From NCBI GenBank assembly GCA_937871685.1, contig CALMOL010000280.1:1-12878 (forward strand): 12,878 nt of DNA, read 5' to 3'. Below the pieces are notes generated by a model. It was not told where the DNA came from. It ran no database searches and saw only the letters and a list, made by a program, of their open reading frames with translations. Position 1 is the first letter of the stretch. Each line of letters begins with the position of its first letter. Below are positions 1-6,233 of the stretch, one piece after another. The stretch is from an uncultured Verrucomicrobiota bacterium. Its GTDB lineage: Bacteria > Verrucomicrobiota > Verrucomicrobiia > Chthoniobacterales > SZAS-18. Position numbers and translations under genes: made by a program.

Positions 1-425
1 GAAAGCGGGTACCCCTGGGCGGTCAGGACGAGGCCGGGCTGCGGCAGCCAGGGCAGGCGATTGCGCAGGGCTTGGTAGGCCATCCAAGCCTTTGCCTGCA
101 TCTCCGGCGGGGCGTAGAGCCACCAAGTCGCCGCTCCCAGCACGCTGCCGATGAGGATCACTTGGACGCCCTGCCGGGCATCCTTCCAGCGAAAGGCAAG
201 GAATCCCAGCCACGCCGCCACCGTTAGGGCGATGCAGGCGCCGAGCACGATCATGCCTTGCGGAGTGCCGCTCCCTCCAAAGGCGAGCGACGCAAGCCCA
301 GCCAGCGGCGAGAAGAACACCGCCAGCCCCCACCACACGGATACCCGGAAGGCGCCGAGAATCATCGCCACCACGCCGGTGAGAGCGATCAAAATGGATA
401 GGGCGATCAGCAGGTTGAATGTCAT
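1..425 (-). CDS. Membrane protein of unknown function, C-terminus cut off by window edge
   Basis: I do not recognise the family. The frame is open from an ATG at 425 down to the window edge, giving 141 residues beginning MTFNLLIALSILIAL. Four hydrophobic stretches suggest four membrane helices: residues about 3-27, 31-52, 62-82 and 90-108. The stretch between the third and fourth helices is basic (FRWKDARQG). After the fourth helix the chain becomes more polar (PPEMQAKAWMAYQALRNRLP). There is no Shine-Dalgarno sequence; the bases before the ATG are a run of C and T. It lies 127 bp downstream of the 168-residue conserved gene and on the same strand, so it may be the tail of that unit. The 127-bp gap holds a GC-rich self-complementary patch (GGCCGGCCGCCGGC near 500-512) and nothing else I can name. 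Confidence 0.7.
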   Translation of the reverse strand, partial: MTFNLLIALSILIALTGVVAMILGAFRVSVWWGLAVFFSPLAGLASLAFGGSGTPQGMIVLGACIALTVAAWLGFLAFRWKDARQGVQVILIGSVLGAATWWLYAPPEMQAKAWMAYQALRNRLPWLPQPGLVLTAQGYPL

Positions 426-552
426 CGGGGCACGGGGGGGGAAGGAAATAGACCTTCGCGCCCTCGCTTTCAGCAAGGAAAATGCCGACTCACGCGGGCC
501 GGCCGCCGGCGGAGGCTTCCCTCGTCCTAGCCAAGCGCCGGCTTCGCCGCGC

Positions 553-1059
553 TCAGTGGCCGAGCAGAGTGGCGAGGTCGGCCTGCACCTCGGCCAGCGA
601 GTCGAGCCGCGGCGGCGCGGCGGGCACGAGGAACAGCTCGCCGGTCTTCGTGTGCTCGTAGGCGAGCGTGGCGGCGGGGGCGGACGGGTCGAGCGGCAGC
701 GGGCGCAGGAGGCGTTTCCGCTCCAGCAGCGCGGCGAGGAGATAGGCCACGCCGGCCTGCCCGGGCGAGGGCCCATCGGCAAGCAGGCGGCGCAGGTGCA
801 CCTCGGCGTCCGCCTGGTCCACGGACTCCGGCCGCGCGCCGGCGGGCGGGGGCGGCTCGTATTTTCCCCGCCAGACCGAGAACGGCGCGGAGCCGGCGGC
901 GCGCAACTCTTCCCAGCCTTCCTCGGAGAAGTCCTCGCGGCGCAGCGTGTCGCCCTCGCGATGGAGGGCGGAATGGATCATCTCGCCCTCCTCGAACTCC
1001 CGCCCGGTGCGGGCGCAGCGGCGGGCGCGGCCTTGGATGGGCCAGTCTTGTTGAATCAT
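553..1059 (-). CDS. Conserved protein of unknown function with C-A-x-TGR-x-F motif
   Basis: A 168-residue soluble protein beginning MIQQDWPIQGRARRCARTGR. I believe it belongs to a conserved uncharacterised family of Verrucomicrobia, Planctomycetes and related bacteria, recalled from its pattern: CA-x-TGR-x-F near residues 15-21, a GE soon after, FS-x-W-R-x-K-x-EPPPPP in the middle, a helical LLAALLERKRLL segment, and EHTKTGELFLVP near the end. No signal peptide or membrane helix is visible, and function is unknown. The frame stays open to a GTG at 1107, but the ATG at 1059 was chosen because the recognisable family pattern starts just after it. No Shine-Dalgarno sequence precedes either start. 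It follows tilS by 55 bp on the same strand. The compact TGR motif looks like a small metal-binding or zinc-ribbon remnant, but only one Cys is present, so metal binding is not supported. Confidence 0.8.
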   Translation of the reverse strand: MIQQDWPIQGRARRCARTGREFEEGEMIHSALHREGDTLRREDFSEEGWEELRAAGSAPFSVWRGKYEPPPPAGARPESVDQADAEVHLRRLLADGPSPGQAGVAYLLAALLERKRLLRPLPLDPSAPAATLAYEHTKTGELFLVPAAPPRLDSLAEVQADLATLLGH

Positions 1060-1114
1060 GCGGGAGCACGATACGACGCCCGGCGGGAGTTGCGACGAGC
1101 GGGACACATCGGGT

Positions 1115-2095
1115 TCATGCGGGTGGCTCCAGGAAGAGGCGTCCCCCGCGCCGGCGCGCGTGGCGGTCGCCGGGCAGGTTCACCCTGGCGGGGCCGCGCG
1201 CCGGGTCGAGCAAGGCGCGCAGGAGTTCCGTTTCCGCAAAGCCCGCCCCGGCCACGCCCCGCGCGCGCAACCACGCGAGGAGCAGCCGGCGCTGGCGAGC
1301 CCGGGGCATGGCGCGCAGATCGGCCGCGAGAAGCATTTCCGGTGGCGAGGCAGTCTCGACGGCGAGCATCCCGGCAATCCATTCCTCCTCGTCGGCGAGA
1401 ATCTCCGCCGCGCGGCAAAGTGGCTCGACCGGGTCGCGCCCCGCCGCCGCGACGAGCGCCGGCAGCAACGCGTGGCGGACGCGATTGCGCGCGAAGGCAG
1501 GAGTCGCGTTCGTGGGGTCCTCTCGCCAGGAAGCGCGGCGGGCGAGAAGAAGATCCTCCAGCTCCCCGCGCCGCGTGCCAAGGAGCGGCCGGAGCACCGT
1601 GAGACCATCGCGCACGGCCACCGGGCGCATCGCGGCGAGGCCGGCCGGACCCGTCCCGCGCAGCAGGCGCAGCAGGAACGTCTCGGCCTGGTCCTCCGCG
1701 TGGTGGGCGAGCAGGAGGACGCGGCACCGCTCGCGGCGCGCCACGCGGAGAAAAAACTCGCGGCGCGCCTCGCGGGCTGCCGTCTCGACGGAAAGCCGGC
1801 GCGCCGCGGCCAGGGCGCGCACGTCCACGCGCTCCGCCGCGAAGGAGAAGCCCAGCCGCGCCGCCAGCCGCTGCACGAAGCGGCGATCTCCCGTGCCCGC
1901 TGTCCCGCGCAGGCCGTGGTTCAGGTAGCACGCGACCACGCGCCGGAATCCCCGCGCGTGGAGCAGGTGCAGCAGCGCCACCGAGTCGCGCCCGCCCGAG
2001 ACACCCACGAGGCACTTCCGTGCCGGCGGGTGGGGGATCTCGACGCGCTCGAGCGGGGTCACGCCGGACGAACGGCCCGCGCCGCCGGAATGCAA
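1115..2095 (-). CDS. tilS: tRNA(Ile)-lysidine synthase TilS
   Basis: Cytoplasmic enzyme that uses ATP and lysine to convert cytidine 34 of tRNA-Ile(CAU) to lysidine, so that the tRNA reads AUA and is charged with Ile. The 326-residue product carries the PP-loop ATP pyrophosphatase signature SGGRDS at residues 33-38, the HHAEDQAET segment at 131-139, RPLLGTRRGELEDLL at 169-183, and the family's N-x-x-R-N-x-x-R region at 196-209 (NATPAFARNRVRH). The C-terminal part after about 215 is weakly conserved and short, so this is a compact TilS. The start is uncertain: a TTG at 2095, 6 nt after the ABC gene's stop, or a GTG at 2062 (residue 12); both keep the PP-loop intact and neither has a clear Shine-Dalgarno sequence. 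The very short gap suggests co-transcription with the ABC ATPase gene. Confidence 0.93.
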   Translation of the reverse strand: MHSGGAGRSSGVTPLERVEIPHPPARKCLVGVSGGRDSVALLHLLHARGFRRVVACYLNHGLRGTAGTGDRRFVQRLAARLGFSFAAERVDVRALAAARRLSVETAAREARREFFLRVARRERCRVLLLAHHAEDQAETFLLRLLRGTGPAGLAAMRPVAVRDGLTVLRPLLGTRRGELEDLLLARRASWREDPTNATPAFARNRVRHALLPALVAAAGRDPVEPLCRAAEILADEEEWIAGMLAVETASPPEMLLAADLRAMPRARQRRLLLAWLRARGVAGAGFAETELLRALLDPARGPARVNLPGDRHARRRGGRLFLEPPA

Positions 2096-2101
2096 TGCCC
2101 G

Positions 2102-2881
2102 CTAAAGCTCCCGCGCCGCGGCGAGCAGGGCGCGGGTGTATTCGTGGCGTGGTTCCGCCCACATCGCCTCGACTGGTCCTTTCTCGACGAGGCGACCGCG
2201 GTGCAAAACCAGCGCCGTGTCGCAAAGCTGGCGCACCACCGCGAGGTCGTGGCCGATGAACAGGTAGCTCAGCCCGCGCCGCTCGCGCAGCTCGGCCAGG
2301 AGGTTCAAGATCTGCGCCTGCACGCTCACGTCGAGGGCGCTCACCGGCTCGTCCAGCACGAGCACCCTCGGCTCACCGGCCAGGGCGCGCGCGATGCCGA
2401 CCCGCTGCCGCTGCCCACCCGAGAACTCATGCGGATACCGGTCGAGCGCCTCGGCCGGCAGGCCGACCTGCGCGAGCAGCTCCGCCGTGAGCCCGCGCCG
2501 CTCCTCGCGGCCGCGCTCCGGGAAGTGGATTTCCATCGGCTCGCCCACGATCCGCGCCACGGGGTGCCGCGGGTTCAGCGAGCCGAACGGGTCTTGGAAC
2601 ACCACCTGCAATTCCCGCCGCAGCGGCCGGAACTGGTCCTCGCTCAGGCTGATCAACTCGCGCCCGTCGAACGCTATCTGCCCTTCCACCTCCGCCTCGC
2701 CCGGCGCGAAGAGCTTGAGGATCGCGCGCGCAATGGTGCTCTTGCCGGAGCCGCTCTCGCCCACGAGCCCCACGCTGCCGCCCTTGGGCACGTCGAACGA
2801 GACGCTGTCCACCGCGACGAACGGCTTCTCCCGCCGCGAACGCGGGCGAAAGGTGACGCGGAGGTCGCGGACGCGGAGCAT
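2102..2881 (-). CDS. ABC transporter ATP-binding protein, Opp/Dpp (DppF/OppF-like) type
   Basis: A 259-residue ATPase subunit of an ABC importer. Visible motifs: Walker A GESGSGKST (41-49), Q-loop VVFQDP (93-98), the peptide-family SLNPRHPV just after it, signature SGGQRQ (154-159), Walker B VLVLDEP (173-179), D-loop SALD (181-184) and switch His 211. SLNPRHPV, SALDVSVQAQILNLL and the ending HEYTRALLAAARE are typical of the dipeptide/oligopeptide/nickel branch. The protein stops right after that HEYTRALL segment, so it lacks the longer C-terminal tail of typical DppF proteins of about 320 residues. No permease, substrate-binding protein or partner ATPase gene is in the window, so the substrate is unknown and the subunit would have to work with genes elsewhere. 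The ATG at 2881 was chosen because the family start (LRVRDLRVTF) follows it; the frame stays open upstream through a repeat and thiG, which is only GC-driven. Confidence 0.9.
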   Translation of the reverse strand: MLRVRDLRVTFRPRSRREKPFVAVDSVSFDVPKGGSVGLVGESGSGKSTIARAILKLFAPGEAEVEGQIAFDGRELISLSEDQFRPLRRELQVVFQDPFGSLNPRHPVARIVGEPMEIHFPERGREERRGLTAELLAQVGLPAEALDRYPHEFSGGQRQRVGIARALAGEPRVLVLDEPVSALDVSVQAQILNLLAELRERRGLSYLFIGHDLAVVRQLCDTALVLHRGRLVEKGPVEAMWAEPRHEYTRALLAAAREL

Positions 2882-2890
2882 GGGGAGAAG

Positions 2891-3020
2891 GACCGAGAGG
2901 ATGGAGGATGGCAGGAAGCGTTCTGACGTTGTCGGCGGGGTGGCTTGTCGGCGGGGTTTGGCAAATGGGAGGCTTTCTGCTTTGACGCTTCCTGCCATCC
3001 TCCATCTTCCATCCTCTCGG
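2891..3020. repeat. Intergenic palindromic element A (GGATGGA heptamer arms)
   Basis: An inverted repeat fills the gap between thiG and the ABC ATPase gene. The left arm at 2893-2921 (29 nt) matches the reverse complement of the right arm at 2985-3020 (36 nt), except that the right arm carries 7 extra bases. The arms contain tandem heptamers of the GGATGGA / CATCCTC type. The 63-nt centre holds a 13-bp direct repeat TTGTCGGCGGGGT at 2929-2941 and 2945-2957. The right arm ends one base before the thiG stop codon; the left arm starts 11 nt from the ABC ATG. The strand to which it belongs cannot be told. It could act as a terminator, mRNA stabiliser or mobile-type repeat; the function is not known. 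Confidence 0.8.
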
Positions 3021-3021
3021 C

Positions 3022-3816
3022 TCAGCTCTCGGTCAGAAAGCCGGTGAGCGGGCTCGTCGCGCTGGCGTGCTCGGAGCGCGGGCCAAGGCCAATCTCGCGC
3101 GCGGCGCGGCCGGCCTCCACGGCGGCGCGGAAGGCGCGCGCCATCCGCACGGGATCCGTGGCGACGGCGATGGCGGTGTTCACGAGCACGGCGTCCGCGC
3201 CCATCTCCAGCGCCTCGGCGGCTTGCGAGGGCGCGCCCAGGCCTGCGTCCACCACCACGGGCACGGTGGCCTGCTCGATGATGATCTCGATCTGCGCGCG
3301 TGTTTCGATGCCGCGGTTCGAGCCGATGGGCGAGCCGAGCGGCATCACCGTCGCGGTGCCGATTTCCTGCAGGCGCTTGGCGAGCACGGGGTCGGCGTTG
3401 ATGTAGGGCAGCACCACGAAGCCCTCGCGCACGAGGATCTCGGCGGCCTTGAAGGTCTCGATGGGGTCGGGGAGCAGGAAGCGCGGATCTGGGTGGATCT
3501 CGAGCTTCACCCAGTTCGGCAGGCCGGCGGTCACGGCGAGGCGCGCCAAGCGCACCGCCTCTTCGGCGTTGGCCGCGCCGCTTGTGTTGGGAAGGAGCAG
3601 GTATCGCTTCGGGTCGATGAAATCGAGGATGTTGGCGAAAGGGTCTTTCTTGCCCGAGAGATCCGCGCGTCGCAAAGCCACCGTGACGATCTCCGCGCCG
3701 GAGGCATCGAGCGCGTCGCGCATGGCCTCGTTGGAGGAAAACTTTCCCGTGCCCGCGAGCAGCCGCGAACAGAACTCGCGGCCGGCGATGACGAGGGGTT
3801 GGATAGCATTCGGCAT
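3022..3816 (-). CDS. thiG: Thiazole synthase ThiG
   Basis: Makes the thiazole phosphate moiety of thiamine from 1-deoxy-D-xylulose 5-phosphate, dehydroglycine and the ThiS thiocarboxylate. It is a 264-residue TIM-barrel enzyme, normal length for the family. Recognisable parts are LLAGTGKFSSNEAMRDA (19-35), the NTSGA segment (77-81), the active-site lysine in VKLEIHPD (Lys104, Schiff base with the substrate by family analogy), LPYINADP (136-143), the phosphate-binding GSPIGSNRG (161-169) and VDAGLGAPSQAAEALEMGADAVLVNTAIA (189-217). The start MPNAIQPLVIAG at 3816 matches the family; an upstream extension to 3873 would be coded by repeat DNA and is rejected. No Shine-Dalgarno sequence precedes the start; the bases before the ATG read CACCTCCGTCC. 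No thiS, thiF, thiH or thiO lies in the window and I see no TPP riboswitch upstream, so its partners and control lie elsewhere or the gene is expressed with nadC and the adenosyltransferase gene. Confidence 0.96.
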   Translation of the reverse strand: MPNAIQPLVIAGREFCSRLLAGTGKFSSNEAMRDALDASGAEIVTVALRRADLSGKKDPFANILDFIDPKRYLLLPNTSGAANAEEAVRLARLAVTAGLPNWVKLEIHPDPRFLLPDPIETFKAAEILVREGFVVLPYINADPVLAKRLQEIGTATVMPLGSPIGSNRGIETRAQIEIIIEQATVPVVVDAGLGAPSQAAEALEMGADAVLVNTAIAVATDPVRMARAFRAAVEAGRAAREIGLGPRSEHASATSPLTGFLTES

Positions 3817-3902
3817 GGACGGAGGTGAATCGTGAATTGTGAATTGTGAATCGTGAACCGAGCCAAGTTCCACGATTCACGATTCACGATTCACCTCCGT
3901 CC
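3817..3902. repeat. Intergenic palindromic element B (GAATYGT heptamer arms)
   Basis: A strong inverted repeat between the adenosyltransferase gene and thiG. The left arm (3817-3858) is GGACGGAGGT, then four heptamers GAATCGT, GAATTGT, GAATTGT, GAATCGT, then GAAC. The right arm (3867-3902) is GTTC, one extra C, three ACGATTC heptamers and ACCTCCGTCC. They fold into one hairpin with an 8-nt loop (3859-3866), leaving one heptamer of the left arm unpaired. Two T:G pairs occur in the stem. The right arm overlaps the last codons and stop of the adenosyltransferase gene (3877-3902). The left arm begins at the base next to the thiG ATG. Function unknown. Confidence 0.88.
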
Positions 3903-4431
3903 TCTCCTCCGCCCGCCGCGCCAAGAGCCAGAGAAGGTCGGAAGCGCGGTTCACGTAGCGCAGCAGCAGCGGGCGCATCGGATGGCCACCCACGTCGCGC
4001 ATCCACGCAAGATGGCGCTCGGCGCGGCGGGCGGCGACGCGTGCCAAGTCCAGCGTCGCGGCGGCCGGGGTGCGGCCGGGCGTGGCCCAGCCATCGAACT
4101 TGATCGACGTCGCTTCCAGTTCTTTCACTCCTTCGTCGAGGCGCGTGAGTTCGGCGTCGGCCACATGGCCGAAGCGCGAGTCGAGGTAGCGTGCTTGGTC
4201 CTCGTCCGCGGCGGCGAGCTCGCCCATGAGGTTGACGAGGTCGCGCTGGATGGCCTCCAGGTGCCCGAAGACAAAGCCGTCCCCGGCCGAATGACACTTG
4301 GCGAGGCCAAGCGCGGCATTCAGCTCGTCCACCCGGCCGACGGCCTCGACGCGCGAATGATGCTTGGGCACGCGCTGCCCGAAGATCAGGCCGGTGGTGC
4401 CGTCGTCGCCGGTGCGGGTGGCAATGCTCAT
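3877..4431 (-). CDS. pduO: Cob(I)alamin adenosyltransferase, PduO type
   Basis: Transfers the 5'-deoxyadenosyl group of ATP to cob(I)alamin to make adenosylcobalamin; cytoplasmic, trimeric five-helix bundle in this family. The 184-residue product has the N-terminal ATP-binding motif TRTGDDGTTGL (5-15), RVEAVGRVDELNAALGLA (27-44), RVAARRAERH (131-140) and the C-terminal RYVNRASDLLWLLAR (158-172), matching the family's RYLNRLSDLLF pattern. The ATG at 4431 starts at the conserved MSIATRTGD and lies 13 nt after the nadC stop, with a weak purine patch GGAA before it, so the two are probably co-transcribed. Oddity: the last residues (TEVNRES) and the stop codon are coded by the right arm of palindromic element B, so the natural C-terminus has been replaced or extended by repeat DNA. 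The conserved core is complete. Confidence 0.93.
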   Translation of the reverse strand: MSIATRTGDDGTTGLIFGQRVPKHHSRVEAVGRVDELNAALGLAKCHSAGDGFVFGHLEAIQRDLVNLMGELAAADEDQARYLDSRFGHVADAELTRLDEGVKELEATSIKFDGWATPGRTPAAATLDLARVAARRAERHLAWMRDVGGHPMRPLLLRYVNRASDLLWLLARRAEERTEVNRES

Positions 4432-4444
4432 GCGTGTTCCGTGG

Positions 4445-5323
4445 CTAAAGCTGTTTTGCGGGCAGGAAGTCGAGGCCGAAGTCCACGGCCACGGCGGAGT
4501 GGGTGAGAGCGCCGACAGAGATCGCCTCCACACCGGTCTCAGCGATGCCGCGGATGGTCGAGAGATTCACGCCGCCGCTCGCTTCGAGCTGCACGCGATC
4601 GCTCCTGCCGAGTTGCTCGCGCAGGGCCACGGCGGCGCGGAGTTGGTCGGGCTTCATGTTGTCGAGCAGGATGAAGTCCACGCCGTCGAGCGTGAGGAAC
4701 GCGGCCACTTGCTCCAGCGTGTCGGCCTCCAGCTCCACGCGCGTGCCGGGGCGCTCGCGGCGCAGGCGGCCGATGCTCTCGCGCAGCCACTCGATCCCCG
4801 CGCCCGTCGCGGCGGCGAGATGGTTGTCCTTCACCAGCGCCATGTCGTGCAGGCCGAGGCGATGGTTCGTGCCGCCACCGGCGACGACCGCGGCCTTTTC
4901 CAACGCGCGCAGGCCGGGCGTGGTTTTGCGAGTGTCGAGAAGGCGCACGCCCGTTCCCGCCACAGCGGCCACGAAGCGCGCGGTGAGCGTGGCCACGCCG
5001 GACAGGCGCTGCACGAAGTTCAGCGCCACGCGCTCGCCGGTGAGGACTGAGGCCGCCCGGCCGCGCACGCGCAGGGCCACGTCGCCGGGGCGGAGGGGGT
5101 CGCCGTCGCGCCGCTCCATCGCGACATCGAGCGCGGGGTCCACGCGGAGGAAGGTGTCGCGCGCCGTCTCGAGGCCGGCGAGGACGCATTCCTGCCGCGC
5201 GACGATCACGCCCTCGGCGCGGGCGTCGGGCGCGACGAAGAACGCGGTGGTTACGTCCTCGCCCGCTGGCCCAAGGTCCTCGGCGAGCGCGGCGGCGATG
5301 GGATCGGAAGGGAGGGATTTCAC
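4445..5323 (-). CDS. nadC: Nicotinate-nucleotide pyrophosphorylase (quinolinate phosphoribosyltransferase) NadC
   Basis: Converts quinolinate and phosphoribosyl pyrophosphate to nicotinate mononucleotide, CO2 and pyrophosphate, the last committed step of de novo NAD synthesis. The 292-residue length is normal. Visible motifs: ALAEDLGPAGEDVTT near the start (12-26), GERVALNFVQRLSGVAT (96-112), DTRKTTPGLRALEKAAVVAGGG (130-151) with catalytic Arg/Lys residues, NHRLGLHDMALVKDNHL (153-169), LEADTLEQ (198-205), LLDNM (219-223) and LEASGGV near 246-252. The start is a GTG at 5323, preceded by a C-rich stretch and no Shine-Dalgarno sequence. nadA and nadB are not in the window. It is the first gene of the minus-strand run and is divergent from the DUF2071 gene, 46 bp away. 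Confidence 0.96.
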   Translation of the reverse strand: MKSLPSDPIAAALAEDLGPAGEDVTTAFFVAPDARAEGVIVARQECVLAGLETARDTFLRVDPALDVAMERRDGDPLRPGDVALRVRGRAASVLTGERVALNFVQRLSGVATLTARFVAAVAGTGVRLLDTRKTTPGLRALEKAAVVAGGGTNHRLGLHDMALVKDNHLAAATGAGIEWLRESIGRLRRERPGTRVELEADTLEQVAAFLTLDGVDFILLDNMKPDQLRAAVALREQLGRSDRVQLEASGGVNLSTIRGIAETGVEAISVGALTHSAVAVDFGLDFLPAKQL

Positions 5324-5369
5324 GGGGGCGGTTCGGGCCTAAGGTTGGACGGCGAAGCCAAACGATAAA
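5324..5369. promoter_or_regulatory. Divergent intergenic gap between nadC and the DUF2071 gene
   Basis: Only 46 bp separate the two outward-reading genes, so any promoters must overlap here or extend into the coding ends. The only AT-rich patch is around 5358-5377 (AAACGATAAAATGAAATC). GATAAA at 5364-5369 could be a -10 for the plus strand, but I see no matching -35. No operator-like dyad is obvious. This is positional inference more than motif evidence. Confidence 0.3.
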
Positions 5370-6233
5370 ATGAAATCCGAAACGGAAAGCCCCGGCCTTG
5401 TCTCGATCGAGCGGCGCATCGCGGAGTGCCGCCGGCCCGCCGGGGCCTTCGTGATGCACCAGCGGTGGGAGGAACTGCTGTTCCTGCACTGGTCGTTCCC
5501 GCCGGGCGAGATTCAGCGCACGCTGCCGGCCGGGCTGCGGGTGGACACGTTTGAGGGACGCGCGTGGGTTGGCCTGGTCCCCTTCTTCATGCGCGGCATC
5601 CGGCCGCGCTGGCTTCCGGGCGCGCCCTGGATCTCCAATTTTCTGGAGCTGAATCTCCGCACTTACGCCGTAGACGAGCGCGGCCGGCCCGGCGTGTGGT
5701 TCTACTCGCTCGATTGCAACCGCGCCCCGGCCGTGTGGCTGGGGAGAACTTTCTTTCACCTCAACTATCAGCGGGCCGAGATGAGCGCCGCGCTGCGGAC
5801 CGATGGAACGATGACATACGCCTGCCGGCGACGGGGTGCGGACGAGGCCGCGCGCTTCCACTGGCGCCTTGTCGGGACTTCCCACACGGCCGAGCCTGGA
5901 ACGCTGGAATTCTTCCTGTGCGAACGCTATCGCCTTTTCGCCTCGAACCAGCGCACGGGTCGCATCCGGTCAGGTCGCGTGCATCACGCGCCCTATCCGC
6001 TCCAGCAAGCCGAGGTCACCCAGTGGAGCGACCAAACCTTCGCGCTCGATGGCCTGCCGCGGCCGGCACGCGCGCCCGACCATATGATTGGGTCGCGCGG
6101 GGTGGCGGTGAACGTCTTCCCTCTGGAGCGGGAAAGCCGGGAGGCTCAGCTGGTCTTGAATCCCGCGGCGCTCCCGGCACAAGCCAGCTTTACTTCATCG
6201 CGTCCGTCATCAACTGGACGCATTCCAGCATGA
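5370..6233 (+). CDS. DUF2071 (YqjF-like) domain protein
   Basis: A 287-residue soluble protein of the DUF2071 family; biochemical role unknown. The family pattern is clear: MHQRWEELLFLHWSFPP (29-45), LPAGLRVDTFEGRAWVGLVP (52-71), FFMRGIRPR (72-80), ISNFLELNLRTY (88-99) and GRPGVWFYSLD (105-115), followed by the beta-rich remainder. The fold is related to acetoacetate decarboxylase-like beta barrels as far as I recall. The start at 5370 is the first ATG and gives an N-terminal RRPAGAFVMHQRW segment also seen in relatives; the internal ATG at 5454 (Met29) is the alternative. The expected domain ends near VAVNVFPL; the last 25-30 residues are low in conservation and are read across the end of the convergent gene on the other strand (44-bp overlap), so the tail may be recent read-through. 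Confidence 0.9.
   Translation: MKSETESPGLVSIERRIAECRRPAGAFVMHQRWEELLFLHWSFPPGEIQRTLPAGLRVDTFEGRAWVGLVPFFMRGIRPRWLPGAPWISNFLELNLRTYAVDERGRPGVWFYSLDCNRAPAVWLGRTFFHLNYQRAEMSAALRTDGTMTYACRRRGADEAARFHWRLVGTSHTAEPGTLEFFLCERYRLFASNQRTGRIRSGRVHHAPYPLQQAEVTQWSDQTFALDGLPRPARAPDHMIGSRGVAVNVFPLERESREAQLVLNPAALPAQASFTSSRPSSTGRIPA

Noticed and set aside
151..1602. Long plus-strand open frame antisense to the tilS and 168-residue gene region
   Set aside because: The protein is a low-complexity Arg/Gly/Ala/Pro sequence with no family pattern, and it lies opposite genes with clear motifs; this is a GC-driven shadow.
1058..2926. 622-codon plus-strand frame opposite tilS and the ABC ATPase
   Set aside because: Both genes on the other strand have complete, recognisable motifs; this frame has none.
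3817..3876. TPP riboswitch upstream of thiG
   Set aside because: The region is filled by palindromic element B and lacks the conserved thi-box segments.
2102..3880. 592-codon version of the ABC ATPase reading from 3880
   Set aside because: The extra 333 residues cross palindromic elements and run over thiG in another frame; the family start is at 2881.
3827..3900. Heptamer tandem repeats as a CRISPR-like or minisatellite array
   Set aside because: The units are 7 bp, arranged as an inverted pair with no spacers; this is a hairpin element.
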